From an uncultured Prevotella sp. (GTDB taxonomy: Bacteria > Bacteroidota > Bacteroidia > Bacteroidales > Bacteroidaceae), in assembly GCA_900770395.1 (NCBI GenBank), contig CAAGKM010000037.1, forward strand, positions 1-64,000: a DNA stretch of 64,000 nucleotides, written 5' to 3'. Below are positions 34,126-43,645 of the stretch, piece by piece. The notes beneath the pieces are model-generated. The model was not told where the DNA came from, ran no database searches, and saw nothing but the letters and a program-made list of their open reading frames with translations. The translations under genes were made by a program, and so were the position numbers. Each line of letters opens with the position of its first letter. Position 1 is the first letter of the stretch.

Positions 34126-35379
34126 ATGGAAAGAACATGGAGATGGTTTGGCAAGAACGACAAGATAACCCTTGCCATGCTTCGTGAGATAGGAGTGGAG
34201 GGCATTGTCACCGCTCTGCACGATGTGCCATTGGGCGAGGTATGGACACGTGAGGAGATTCGTGAGCTGCGCGAGTATATCGAGAGTTACGGAATGCGCT
34301 GGAGCGTGGTGGAGAGCCTGCCCGTTGTGGAGACAATCAAATATGGCGGTCCCGACCGTGACCGTCAGATTGAGGTGTATAAGGAAAGCCTGCGCAACCT
34401 TGCGGCTGAGGGCATCCATACCATCTGCTATAACTTCATGCCGGTACTCGACTGGGCACGCACCGACCTGCTGCACACCAATCCCAACGGCTCGACAAAC
34501 CTCTATTTCAACTATGCCGAGTTCGCATATTTCGACATTTATATATTGAAGCGCGATGGAGCGCGTGAGGAGTGGGCTGCATTCCGTTTCCCTGACGGAG
34601 TGGGTGAGGACCGCAATGTGCTGGCGGAGTGCGACGAGCTGGCAAAGACCATGACCCCGGAGAAGGACCACCAGTTGGTTGAGAACATTGTAATAAAGAC
34701 TCAGGGCTTTGTGAGCGGCAATTTCAGCGAGAATGACGAGGCTCCTGTTGAGAAGTTCCGTGAGTTCCTTAACCTGTATAAAGGCATAGACAAGAAGCAG
34801 CTGCGTGAGAACATGAAGTACTTCCTTGAGGCTATCATGCCTGTTTGCGAGGAATGTGATATGAACATGTGCGTGCATCCCGACGACCCGCCAATTGAGA
34901 TTCTCGGACTGCCGCGTATTGTGCGTACAGAGGAAGACATACAGTGGTTCCTCGATGCCGTGCCCAACAAGCACAACGGACTGACCTTCTGCGCAGGGTC
35001 GCTGTCGGCAGGTGCCTACAACAATGTGGTGGAGATGGCGCGCAAGTTTGCTCCGCGTACTCATTTCGTTCACATGCGCTCTTGCCACATCTTCCCCAAT
35101 GGCGACTTTACGGAGGCGAGCCATCTTGGCGGACGCGCAGATTTAGTGGAGTTAGCGAGAATATTCGAGAAAGAGAACCCGCAGTTGCCGATGCGTGTTG
35201 ACCACGGAATGACATTCACCGACCAGCCCGGTGGCATCATGGATGAGTCGAGTCACGGACACAATGCCGGATATACTTTCCTTGGACGTATGTTCGCAAT
35301 GGGACAGGTGCAGGGAATTCTTGCCACTGTGGACAGGGAGCTTGGCATTGAGTATAAGCAGCCAGGGTTCTTTGATTAG
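34126..35379 (+). CDS. uxuA: Mannonate dehydratase
   Basis: Converts D-mannonate to 2-keto-3-deoxy-D-gluconate in glucuronate breakdown. The 417 residues start MERTWRWFGKNDKITLAMLREIG, typical of UxuA. TIM-barrel metal-site segments are present: CVHPDDPP, FCAGSLSAGA, FVHMRSCHIFPNGDFTEASH and RVDHGMTF, containing the His/Cys/Asp ligands of the Fe/Mn centre. Length and ends match the family. The gene for an SDR oxidoreductase follows 67 bp later, forming a hexuronate operon. Confidence 0.97.
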   Translation: MERTWRWFGKNDKITLAMLREIGVEGIVTALHDVPLGEVWTREEIRELREYIESYGMRWSVVESLPVVETIKYGGPDRDRQIEVYKESLRNLAAEGIHTICYNFMPVLDWARTDLLHTNPNGSTNLYFNYAEFAYFDIYILKRDGAREEWAAFRFPDGVGEDRNVLAECDELAKTMTPEKDHQLVENIVIKTQGFVSGNFSENDEAPVEKFREFLNLYKGIDKKQLRENMKYFLEAIMPVCEECDMNMCVHPDDPPIEILGLPRIVRTEEDIQWFLDAVPNKHNGLTFCAGSLSAGAYNNVVEMARKFAPRTHFVHMRSCHIFPNGDFTEASHLGGRADLVELARIFEKENPQLPMRVDHGMTFTDQPGGIMDESSHGHNAGYTFLGRMFAMGQVQGILATVDRELGIEYKQPGFFD

Positions 35380-35446
35380 TGTGGAATTAGGAGTGTTGAA
35401 TCAGGAGTTAGAACGGAAGTTATAACTCCCCAAAAATAAAGAGACA

Positions 35447-36259
35447 ATGAACAATCTTTTTAACATCAAGGACTACGTTGTAGTCATTACCGGTGGAACA
35501 GGCGTGTTGGGTCGCTCCATCGCAAAGTATCTGGCACAGGAGGGTGCCAAAGTGATAATTCTGGGCCGTAAGGCAGAGGTGGGCGAGAAGATAGCCGCCG
35601 ACATCTGTGCTGAGGGCGGTGTGTGTGAGTTTATGCAGACTGATGTTATGAATCAGGAGGTGGTGCAGAAAAACTGTGACGATATTATTGCAAAATACGG
35701 CAAGATTGACACTCTGCTCAATGCTGCCGGCGGCAACATGGCTGGAGCTGTGATTGCCCCTGACCAGACTTTCTTTGACCTGAGGACTGAGGAGTTCCAA
35801 AAGGTGCTCAACCTCAACCTCACCGGCACTGTTATTCCTACCCAGGTATTCCTCAAGCCAATGGTTAAGGCAGGCAAGGGCTCAATCATTAACTTCTCGT
35901 CGATGGCAGCCTTCCGTCCTATGACCCGTGTCTGCGGATATGCCGCCGCAAAGGCAGGCATCAGCAACTTCACCGCATTTATGGCTACAGAGTGTGCAAG
36001 GAAGTTTGGCGAGGGCATCCGTGTTAACGCCATAGCGCCAGGTTTCTTTATCACCGAGCAAAACCGCGCATTGCTCACCAACCCTGACGGCACTTATACA
36101 CAGCGCGGTCAGGATGTGATACGTCAGACTCCTTTCGGCCGTATGGGCGATCCCGATGAGCTGTGTGGTACTATCCACTATCTCATGAGCGATGCCGCCA
36201 AGTTTGTCACTGGTACAGTGGCAGTTGTCGACGGCGGTTTCAATGTCTTGGCAATGTAA
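35447..36259 (+). CDS. SDR-family D-mannonate oxidoreductase (fructuronate reductase)
   Basis: A 270-residue short-chain dehydrogenase. The NAD(P) motif is TGGTGVLGRSIAKYL (near residue 16), the NAG-type motif is NAAGGNMAG, and the catalytic Ser is in IINFSSMAAF with YAAAKAG as YxxxK. It differs from the large E. coli UxuB (486 aa, MDR-unrelated fold) but matches the Bacillus YjmF type, which interconverts D-fructuronate and D-mannonate. Position directly after uxuA supports this role. Confidence 0.87.
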   Translation: MNNLFNIKDYVVVITGGTGVLGRSIAKYLAQEGAKVIILGRKAEVGEKIAADICAEGGVCEFMQTDVMNQEVVQKNCDDIIAKYGKIDTLLNAAGGNMAGAVIAPDQTFFDLRTEEFQKVLNLNLTGTVIPTQVFLKPMVKAGKGSIINFSSMAAFRPMTRVCGYAAAKAGISNFTAFMATECARKFGEGIRVNAIAPGFFITEQNRALLTNPDGTYTQRGQDVIRQTPFGRMGDPDELCGTIHYLMSDAAKFVTGTVAVVDGGFNVLAM

Positions 36260-37538
36260 AAGAACGAAGTTGAACAGAAAGATATTATTGTTTATACTTA
36301 CGGTAATGCCGCTCGTCGTCATCGCTCAGGTGAGGGATGACGACGAGCCGCTTGCTGTGTATACCGTCAATGAGGACTCAGTCTCAACCGACTCGTTGAT
36401 GGGTGACACCATTGTGGGCAGTGTCGAGATGACATGGCCTGACAATGTTGTGGCGAGAATGGACAAGCTGTTGGAACACAGGATGTTTGAGACATCGCAA
36501 GTGGGAATGATGGTCTACGACCTGACTGCCGACAGCGTGATATACCGCAGGAACGAGCGGCAGCTGATGCGCCCTGCCAGTACGATGAAGAACATCACGG
36601 CGATAGCTGCAATCGAGAAACTTGGCGGCTCATATCAGTTCAACACTTCCTTATATTATAAAGGTGTAATAACCGGGAATGTGTTTGAGGGCGACCTCTA
36701 CTGCGTGGGCGGCATGGACCCCGCTTTTGGCAGTGATGACATGCGTGCCTTTGTGGAGAGCGTGACTCAGTTGGGTGCCGACACCATAAGGGGAAGAATT
36801 GTTGCTGACCTCAGTTTTAAAGACTCTGGCCGCCTTGGCGAGGGCTGGTGCTGGGATGATGACAACCCTGTGCTCACTCCGCTGATGGTGTCGAGAAAGG
36901 ATGTGTTTATGGAACGTTTTGTTGAGTTGCTGCGCAACAGCGGTGTGGTGGTGGAGTCAGAGTTTGCAGAGGGTGAGCTTCCTAATGGCGCAAGCATCAT
37001 CTGCACCCGCTCACATAGTCTCGACCAGATACTGATGAAGATGATGAAAGACAGCAACAACCTGTATGCCGAATCAATGTTCTATCAGCTTGCTGCATTC
37101 GGGGGCAACCGTCCCGCCACCGCCAAGCATGCCAGCCAGCAGATAGGGCGGCTTATAAAGAAATTAGGGCTTAATCCCTCACGCTATAAGATTGCCGATG
37201 GCTCAGGACTGTCATTGTATAATTATGTGTCGGCAGAGTTGCAGGTGGCGATGCTCCGCTATGCCTATAATAACAGCACAATCTTCAATCACCTGTATGA
37301 GTCGATGCCGATAGCCGGCGAGGACGGCACGCTTAAGCGACGTATGCGCGGCACCTTTGCAGCGGAAAATGTCAGGGCTAAGACCGGCACGCTCACGGGA
37401 ATATCCTCGCTTGCCGGATACTGCACCGCAGCCAACGGACATTTCCTGTGTTTCTGCATAATCAATCAGGGAGTGATGCACAATAATAACGGGCGCAACT
37501 TTCAGGATAGAGTGTGTGGGGCGCTGTGCAGACCGTAA
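36243..37538 (+). CDS. dacB: D-alanyl-D-alanine carboxypeptidase/endopeptidase, PBP4 (S13) family
   Basis: A periplasmic penicillin-binding protein that trims or cleaves peptidoglycan cross-links. All three active-site motifs are visible: SxxK as PASTMKN (about residue 115), SxN as DSNNLYAE and KTG as RAKTGTLTG. The frame is open from 36192, inside uxuB, but the signal peptide (LNRKILLFILTVMPLVVIAQ) argues for a start at the ATG at 36243 or a TTG at 36270. I chose 36243, giving 431 residues overlapping uxuB by 17 bp. The overlap suggests co-transcription with uxuA-uxuB, functionally unrelated. Confidence 0.9.
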   Translation: MSWQCKRTKLNRKILLFILTVMPLVVIAQVRDDDEPLAVYTVNEDSVSTDSLMGDTIVGSVEMTWPDNVVARMDKLLEHRMFETSQVGMMVYDLTADSVIYRRNERQLMRPASTMKNITAIAAIEKLGGSYQFNTSLYYKGVITGNVFEGDLYCVGGMDPAFGSDDMRAFVESVTQLGADTIRGRIVADLSFKDSGRLGEGWCWDDDNPVLTPLMVSRKDVFMERFVELLRNSGVVVESEFAEGELPNGASIICTRSHSLDQILMKMMKDSNNLYAESMFYQLAAFGGNRPATAKHASQQIGRLIKKLGLNPSRYKIADGSGLSLYNYVSAELQVAMLRYAYNNSTIFNHLYESMPIAGEDGTLKRRMRGTFAAENVRAKTGTLTGISSLAGYCTAANGHFLCFCIINQGVMHNNNGRNFQDRVCGALCRP

Positions 37539-37552
37539 TTTATAATATCTGT

Positions 37553-37560
37553 TAATTTTG
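37553..37560 (+). promoter_or_regulatory. Possible -7 element before the large barrel gene
   Basis: TAATTTTG, 84 bp upstream of the barrel start codon. No matching -33 TTTG is found, so this is weak. Confidence 0.35.
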
Positions 37561-37643
37561 TGGTGCGGTATTAAACAAATAAAATAAAAATGTGTCATAA
37601 AAGATAGTTTGATTTTGAAAAAAATAGGATAAACAACAAGTAA

Positions 37644-40625
37644 ATGAAACGTATTGTACTTGCAATGATTATGGTTATGGTGGCAGTGGGAGTCAGCGCC
37701 CAGCGCACCATAAGCGGAAAAATCACGGATGACAACAGTGGCGAGGAAATGATAGGAGCCACTGTGAAGCTGCTGAAGAAAGACAGCACACAGGTAAAGG
37801 GAGTGACCACCGACATGAACGGTAACTTTAAAATTGCCGCTCCTGCCAACGGACAGTATGTACTGAAGGTGAGCAGTGTGGGATATAAGACACTGACCAA
37901 AAGTGTGACAGTGAAAAACGGTGCCAACGTTACGCTTGGCTCTATGGGACTTACACCAGACGCCATCATGCTGAAAGGTGTGGTGGCAACGGGGCAGGCA
38001 AAGAAGGTGACAGTGAAGGAAGACACCTTTATGTATAATGCCTCGGCCTATAGGACTCCCGAGGGCAGTGTGGTGGAGGAGCTTGTGAAGCGTCTGCCCG
38101 GCGCGCAGGTGAGCGATGACGGAACGATAACTATGAACGGTAAGACCGTGAAGAAGATTCTTGTAGACGGTAAGGAGTTTATGGTGGGCGACACCCAGAC
38201 GGCACTGAAAAATCTTCCTACATCAATCATTGAGAAGGTGAAGAGCTACGACCAAAAGAGCGACCTCGCCCGTGTGAGCGGTATCGATGACGGTGAGGAA
38301 GAGACCGTGCTCGATTTCGGAATCAAGAAAGGTATGAACAAGGGAATGTTCAGCAATGTTGACCTTGGTATTGGTACCAGTGACCGTTATTCTGCACGTG
38401 GAATGGGAGCACGTTTCAATGAAAACCTTAAGATAATGGCTTTTGGCCGTGCCAATAACGTGGGCGACATGGGATTTCCCGGTGGAGGTGGTGGCCGTTG
38501 GGGCGGTGCCAACAATGGACTTAATGCCGCTAAAATGCTTGGCGTGAATATCAACTATGAGAAGAAGAATAAGTTGATTCTCAACGGTAGTGTGCGTTGG
38601 AACCACAAGGACGGTGACGTGATGTCGAAGACCTCAACAGAGAACTTTATCAGCACCACAGGTTCGTTCTCAAACAGACTGGGACAGAACTACAGCCGCA
38701 GTAACTCATGGAACGGACAGTTCCGACTGGAGTGGATGCCTGACACCATGACCAACATACTGTTTCGCCCGTCATTCAGCATATCAACATCCGACGGACT
38801 GAACACCAGCCGCAGCGCCACATTCAATGACGATCCATATAAATATGTGTCAGACCCATTGAATGACATTGACGATATAGACAAGGAAAATAAGGTGAAT
38901 CTCACCAACAACCGCAGTCTGTCGTATAGCGACTCGAAGAATTTCGGCGCAATGCTCCAGTTCAACAGAAAGTTGAACACAAAGGGACGTAACCTTACTC
39001 TGAGATTGAACGCACAATACACGGAGACAGGTTCAAAGAGCCTTACAAACAACGACGCCACGCTCTTTCAGAAGGTTATGCTTGACCAGATTACGGGACT
39101 GCCAATCCTTGACCCTGTCACAGGTCTGCCAATGGACTCAACCTATCAGACCAACCGCTATAACGTGACCCCGAGCAAGAACTACAACTATAGGGCAAGG
39201 GTGACTTACAGCGAGCCGATAATGAAGGCCACATTCCTGCAGTTCTCATATCAGTTCCAGTATAAGTACACCAAGAGCGACCGCTCGACCTACGACTTCA
39301 GCAATGAGACGCTGTTTGCCGGCATGACTCCAAGATACCGTGGATGGGATGACTATCTCAACAAATTGCCAAATCCAATTGAGAGCTATCTTGACGAGAA
39401 CCTCAGCAAGTTCTCACAATACAAGAATTATATTCACGACATGGAGGTGCAATTGCGTATTATCCGCAAGGCTTATAACTTTAATTTAGGCGTGAAGTTC
39501 CAGCCGCAGACCACCGACTTCAAATATAAGTATCAGGGAGTGGACACTATTGTGAGGCGCAATGTGTTTAACGTAACTCCTACAGCCGACTTCCGCTGGA
39601 AAATCAGCAAGGTGAGCCAGCTCCGCTTTAATTATAATGGAAGCACAAGCCAGCCGTCGATGACCGACCTGCTTGAGGTTTACGATGACAGCAATCCTCT
39701 GGATATAACTACTGGTAACAGCGGACTGAAACCTTCGTTCACTCAGAACTTCCGCCTGTTCTACAACAATTACATTCAGAAGCGCCAGCAGGCTGTTATG
39801 GCTCATGTGAATTTCTCGACAACCAGAAACAGCATCCGCAACTGCGTGACCTACGACCCTGTGACTGGCGGAAGTTTCTCGCGCCCGGAGAACATCAACG
39901 GCAACTGGAATGTGGATGGTGCGTTTATGTACAACACCTCTATCGACACCGCCGGTTATTTCAATGTTAACACTTTCACCACCCTGCGCTACAATCACTA
40001 TGTTGGCTTTATCAACCTCAACCACAGCGAGGTGGCTGACAAGAACGTCACAAAGTCATCAACAATAGGTGAGCGGCTTGCGGCAAGCTACCGCAACAGC
40101 TGGCTGGAGTTTGAGATAAACGGCTCGCTTAACTACACTCACTCGCGCAATGAGCTACAGACACAGAGCAATCTCGACACATGGGACTTCTCTTACGGAG
40201 CCTCTGCCAACGTGCAGATGCCGTGGGGGATGATGCTGGCATCGAATATTGACATGAACTCACGCCGCGGATATTCCGACGCGTCTATGAATACCAACGA
40301 GCTGATATGGAACGCACAGCTTAGCCAGTCGCTGCTCAAGGGTAAACCGCTTACAATCAGTCTGCAGTTCTATGACATCTTGAAGCAAAAGAGCAATTTC
40401 AGCCGTGCTGTCGACGCATACCGCCGCACAGATACTGAATACAATGCGGTGAACTCTTACGCCATGCTGCATGTTATCTACCGCCTGAATATGTTTGGAG
40501 GAAAACAGGCACGTATGGAAAACCGTGGCGGACATGGTCGCGGTGAGCGCATGGGACCTCCGGGAGGCTTCGGAGGCAGAAGAGGTTTTGGTGGCGGAGG
40601 CTTCGGCCGTCCGGGACGATTCTAA
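37644..40625 (+). CDS. TonB-receptor-like outer-membrane beta-barrel protein
   Basis: A 993-residue protein with a signal peptide (MKRIVLAMIMVMVAVGVSAQ). A carboxypeptidase-regulatory-like beta-sandwich is at about 22-105 (ISGKITDDNSGEEMIGATVKL). A plug-like domain follows (EELVKRLPGAQVSDDGTITM, KILVDGKEF), then a long barrel rich in aromatic strands. This is the outer-membrane-protein beta-barrel family of Bacteroidetes, related to TonB receptors but with no SusD partner beside it. The tail (about 965-993) is Gly/Arg-rich (GGRRGFGGGGFGRPGRF) and ends in Phe, as outer-membrane barrels often do. Substrate unknown. Confidence 0.88.
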   Translation: MKRIVLAMIMVMVAVGVSAQRTISGKITDDNSGEEMIGATVKLLKKDSTQVKGVTTDMNGNFKIAAPANGQYVLKVSSVGYKTLTKSVTVKNGANVTLGSMGLTPDAIMLKGVVATGQAKKVTVKEDTFMYNASAYRTPEGSVVEELVKRLPGAQVSDDGTITMNGKTVKKILVDGKEFMVGDTQTALKNLPTSIIEKVKSYDQKSDLARVSGIDDGEEETVLDFGIKKGMNKGMFSNVDLGIGTSDRYSARGMGARFNENLKIMAFGRANNVGDMGFPGGGGGRWGGANNGLNAAKMLGVNINYEKKNKLILNGSVRWNHKDGDVMSKTSTENFISTTGSFSNRLGQNYSRSNSWNGQFRLEWMPDTMTNILFRPSFSISTSDGLNTSRSATFNDDPYKYVSDPLNDIDDIDKENKVNLTNNRSLSYSDSKNFGAMLQFNRKLNTKGRNLTLRLNAQYTETGSKSLTNNDATLFQKVMLDQITGLPILDPVTGLPMDSTYQTNRYNVTPSKNYNYRARVTYSEPIMKATFLQFSYQFQYKYTKSDRSTYDFSNETLFAGMTPRYRGWDDYLNKLPNPIESYLDENLSKFSQYKNYIHDMEVQLRIIRKAYNFNLGVKFQPQTTDFKYKYQGVDTIVRRNVFNVTPTADFRWKISKVSQLRFNYNGSTSQPSMTDLLEVYDDSNPLDITTGNSGLKPSFTQNFRLFYNNYIQKRQQAVMAHVNFSTTRNSIRNCVTYDPVTGGSFSRPENINGNWNVDGAFMYNTSIDTAGYFNVNTFTTLRYNHYVGFINLNHSEVADKNVTKSSTIGERLAASYRNSWLEFEINGSLNYTHSRNELQTQSNLDTWDFSYGASANVQMPWGMMLASNIDMNSRRGYSDASMNTNELIWNAQLSQSLLKGKPLTISLQFYDILKQKSNFSRAVDAYRRTDTEYNAVNSYAMLHVIYRLNMFGGKQARMENRGGHGRGERMGPPGGFGGRRGFGGGGFGRPGRF

Positions 40626-40669
40626 TCCCATAATATTAACTCAAAATAATTTTTTCATTATGTAAAAAT

Positions 40670-40700
40670 GCAGCGCCACCGCTTCATGCGGTGGCGCTGC
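40670..40700. terminator. Strong hairpin between convergent genes
   Basis: A 13-bp perfect GC-rich stem (GCAGCGCCACCGC at 40670-40682, complement at 40688-40700) with a 5-nt loop TTCAT. On the minus strand it is followed by CATTTTTAC, giving a rho-independent terminator for the carboxymuconolactone gene. It probably also stops + strand transcription from the barrel gene. Confidence 0.85.
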
Positions 40701-40759
40701 CTCTAAAACAATCTAATTACCTGAACTAACCTATTCCGATTATATAATTTATAAGTTGT

Positions 40760-41578
40760 TTATTTCAGCTTATTGTATTCCTCATCGCTCACAGGTTCAA
40801 GCCACTCGTTTGAGACCTTCTCGCCAGGCACGGAGAACGCCAGATGTGCAAACCAGCTGTCGGCAGCGGCACCGTGCCAGTGCTTCACGTTGGCGGGAAT
40901 GTTTATAACATCGCCTGGACGCATCTCAACGGCAGGCTTGCCCTCCTCCTGATACCAGCCACGACCGGCAACGCACACAAGGGTCTGACCGCCGCCCTTT
41001 GCGGCATGATGAATGTGCCAGTTGTTGCGGCAGCGGGGCTCGAACGTAACGTTTGAGAACATCACCTGCTCGGTGGAGATAGGGGCGATGTAGCTGTTGC
41101 CGATGAAATACTTGGCGTATGCTGTGTTTGGCTCGCCAATGGGGAATATCATCTCGTTCTGGAACGCAGTCTTGGCATCATCGGCTGCGGTGGCGTCGTT
41201 CCACACTTCCTTTGCCAGACGGAACGCTCCCCACGCATTGGGCCAACCGGCATAGAAGGCGATGTGGGTAAGCATTTCTGAAATCTCAGTGCGGGTCACT
41301 CCGTTCTTCTTTGCAAACTCAAGGTGATGGCCGAGCGAGGAGTCGATAATGCCCTTGCCCACAAGCGTGGCTATTGTTATCATACTGCGGTCGTGAGGCG
41401 ACAAGCCTTTGCGGTTCCACACCTCACCAAAAAGTACATCGTCATTAAGCTCGGCAAACTTGGGAGCAAACTCTCCCAACTGTGTACGGCCGGCTGTCTG
41501 TGTGATTTTTTCCTGTGCCATAATATTCTGACTGTTAATTGTTAATGTCAATGCCAATATTGCTAATTTGTAATTCAT
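40760..41578 (-). CDS. Exported carboxymuconolactone decarboxylase-like/cupin fusion protein
   Basis: A 272-residue protein with a signal peptide (MNYKLAILALTLTINSQNIMAQ). Residues about 30-130 are a carboxymuconolactone decarboxylase/AhpD-like helical domain (SPHDRSMITIATLVGKGI, GHHLEFAKKNGVTRTEISEML). It lacks a CxxC redox pair. Residues about 160-262 are a cupin with metal-ligand-type His (NNWHIHHAAKGGGQTLVCVAGRG, NVKHWHGAAADSWF). The enzymatic reaction is unknown. It sits 52 bp downstream of the DXS-type gene on the same strand and ends at a strong terminator. Confidence 0.85.
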   Translation of the reverse strand: MNYKLAILALTLTINSQNIMAQEKITQTAGRTQLGEFAPKFAELNDDVLFGEVWNRKGLSPHDRSMITIATLVGKGIIDSSLGHHLEFAKKNGVTRTEISEMLTHIAFYAGWPNAWGAFRLAKEVWNDATAADDAKTAFQNEMIFPIGEPNTAYAKYFIGNSYIAPISTEQVMFSNVTFEPRCRNNWHIHHAAKGGGQTLVCVAGRGWYQEEGKPAVEMRPGDVINIPANVKHWHGAAADSWFAHLAFSVPGEKVSNEWLEPVSDEEYNKLK

Positions 41579-41630
41579 AATTTTTAATGCATAAGTTAAT
41601 TAACTTCGTTGATTCTTCACTCTTCATTCT

Positions 41631-43397
41631 TCACTTTTCATTCTTCATTTCCCACACATCCTCGGCGATAAGCTCCGGAGTGAGTCGGAACTCCTGCAGC
41701 AGCTCATTGAGCGAATAGCGGTCCTCAAACACCTTCTTGGCTCCACGGCAAAGCACCTTCATGGATGTAGGAGCGAAGTGCTGGGCAATCTTGGCACCGA
41801 AGCCTCCCTCAAGCGCACCGTCCTCAAGAGTCACCACAATGCTGTGGCTGGCGCTCAGACTGTCCATAAACTCTGTGTCTACCCCCGAGATAAAGCGCGG
41901 ATTGATTACCGTGGCATTGATGCCGTAACGGCTTTCAAGCTCACTGGCGGCACTATGGGCAAGCTGCAGATAATGCCCCACTCCGATTATTGCCACCTCT
42001 GAGCCGCTTTTCACCACTTCATAGCTGTTGATATTGCCGTAGCTTTCGGCTACGGGAGCGCTGGCATGAGTGACAGCACCCATCGGCACACGTATTGCCA
42101 CGGGATGGTCGGTCTGCTGCAAACTCCAGTCGAGCATGGCAAGATATTCCTCGCAGTTGGTTGGAGCGAGATACACCATATTCGGTATATTGGCAATGAG
42201 CGGGATATCCCACCAGCACAGGTGAGTAACATCGTTCATTGAAGCCATCGAGCCCCAGAACACAAGCATCACAGCTGGGTTGCCGTTGATGCACAAATCC
42301 TGCTGCAGCTGGTCGCAAGCACGGGTGGCAAAACAGCTGAACACGCCAAACACAGGACGCGCCCCTGCCTTGGCTATACCGCTTGCCATAGCAACCGCTT
42401 GTTCCTCGGCTATGCCCACGTCAACAAACTGGCGTCCCGCCTGCTCACGGCGTGCCTTGTTGAATCCCATCACGGCAGGAGTTCCGGCGGTGATAGCCAC
42501 CACTTTTGGGTCGTCATTCATCTTCTTCAACAGATGCTCGGCAGTAATCGACTGGTAGTCCTCCACAGCCACACCCGATGCCACGGGCTTGCCTGTCTCC
42601 ATATCAAACGCACCTGAATAATGCCAGCTCTCCTTGTCGCTAACCGCGGGAGCATAACCGTGTCCCTTCTCAGTGTTAATGTGCACCACCACTGGGCGGC
42701 TGCTGTCCTTCACCTTGCTGAAAGCCTCAATCAGCGCCTCAATGTTGTTGCCCTCGCCCACATACAGATAATCATAGCCAAGAGTTCGGAAATAATTGTC
42801 GGAATACTCGCCATTGGTGTCGCGCAGCTGCTGCAGGTTGCGGTACAGTCCGCCGTGGTTCTCAGCTATCGACATCTGGTTGTCGTTCACCACCACAATA
42901 AAATTGCTGTCAAGCTCGGCACCGACGTTCAGTCCCTCAAACGCCTCACCGCCACTGAGTGAGCCGTCGCCTATTATAGCCACGACATTCTCACGGCCGC
43001 CCACAATGTCACGGCCCTTTGCCAGTCCCGAGGCAAGGCTCACCGATGTAGAGGTATGACCAATGACAAAGTGGTCGTGCTCGCTCTCCGTCGGCTCACT
43101 GTATCCGCTCACCTCATCATACCGCTCAGGGTCGGTATAGGCAAAGGCTCGTCCCGTCAGCATCTTGTGTGGATAGCTCTGGTGTGACACATCGAACACG
43201 AGCTTATCCTCAGGCGAGTTGAACACATAATGCAGGGCTATCGTAGCCTCAACCATACCGAGGTTAGGACCAAAATGTCCGCCGTGAATACTGCCACGCT
43301 TTATAAGACATTGGCGCATCTCTCCGGCAAGCTCCACGAGCTGCCCCATATCCAGTTTCTTAACGTCTGCAGGAGACGCAATCTTCTCTATATACAT
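41631..43397 (-). CDS. 1-deoxy-D-xylulose-5-phosphate synthase-type enzyme
   Basis: A 588-residue thiamine-diphosphate enzyme. It has the DXS features GGHFGPNLGMVEAT, FDVSHQSYPHKMLTGR, IGDGSLSGGEAFEGLN (ThDP/Mg site), VVNDNQMSIAENHGG and a transketolase central domain with GIAEEQAVAMASGIA. DXS condenses pyruvate and glyceraldehyde-3-phosphate in isoprenoid and thiamine precursor synthesis. It is about 40 residues shorter than canonical DXS, and the usual FDVGHQ reads FDVSHQ. It is probably the second, divergent DXS paralogue seen in Bacteroidales, so the exact substrate is uncertain. Confidence 0.82.
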   Translation of the reverse strand: MYIEKIASPADVKKLDMGQLVELAGEMRQCLIKRGSIHGGHFGPNLGMVEATIALHYVFNSPEDKLVFDVSHQSYPHKMLTGRAFAYTDPERYDEVSGYSEPTESEHDHFVIGHTSTSVSLASGLAKGRDIVGGRENVVAIIGDGSLSGGEAFEGLNVGAELDSNFIVVVNDNQMSIAENHGGLYRNLQQLRDTNGEYSDNYFRTLGYDYLYVGEGNNIEALIEAFSKVKDSSRPVVVHINTEKGHGYAPAVSDKESWHYSGAFDMETGKPVASGVAVEDYQSITAEHLLKKMNDDPKVVAITAGTPAVMGFNKARREQAGRQFVDVGIAEEQAVAMASGIAKAGARPVFGVFSCFATRACDQLQQDLCINGNPAVMLVFWGSMASMNDVTHLCWWDIPLIANIPNMVYLAPTNCEEYLAMLDWSLQQTDHPVAIRVPMGAVTHASAPVAESYGNINSYEVVKSGSEVAIIGVGHYLQLAHSAASELESRYGINATVINPRFISGVDTEFMDSLSASHSIVVTLEDGALEGGFGAKIAQHFAPTSMKVLCRGAKKVFEDRYSLNELLQEFRLTPELIAEDVWEMKNEK

Positions 43398-43446
43398 AAT
43401 CCGTTTCTATATATTTAAGTTACACTTAATCTGTCTTAATCGGGTG

Positions 43447-43477
43447 CAAAATTATAAAAAAAACTCCATACCTCAAA
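43447..43477 (-). promoter_or_regulatory. Predicted promoter of the DXS-type gene
   Basis: The minus strand has TTTG at 43477-43474, a 19-bp spacer, then TAATTTTG at 43454-43447, an exact consensus match 50 bp upstream of the ATG. Confidence 0.78.
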
Positions 43478-43591
43478 AGGCATAGAGCATATTGGTAATA
43501 AATCCGTGATTGAGGTAATAAATAGGGGAAACAACATTGATACTTCTGTTATGGTATAAAAATAAAAAAACATTAAAAATATTCTTTTTAT

Positions 43592-43622
43592 TTTGTTCTT
43601 ATTCAGCTTATTCGTAACTTTG
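43592..43622 (+). promoter_or_regulatory. Predicted divIC promoter
   Basis: TTTG at 43592-43595, a 19-bp spacer, then TAACTTTG at 43615-43622. The start codon is at 43646. Confidence 0.78.
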
Positions 43623-43645
43623 CATCGTTAAAACGGAAAACAATA

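Noticed and set aside
34012..35124. 370-codon minus-strand frame inside uxuA
   Set aside because: It is antisense to a full-length, motif-complete uxuA and its composition is that of a codon-bias shadow.
40670..40700. GC-rich perfect hairpin as a possible mobile palindrome
   Set aside because: It sits between convergent genes and is followed by a T-run on the minus strand, so a terminator explains it.
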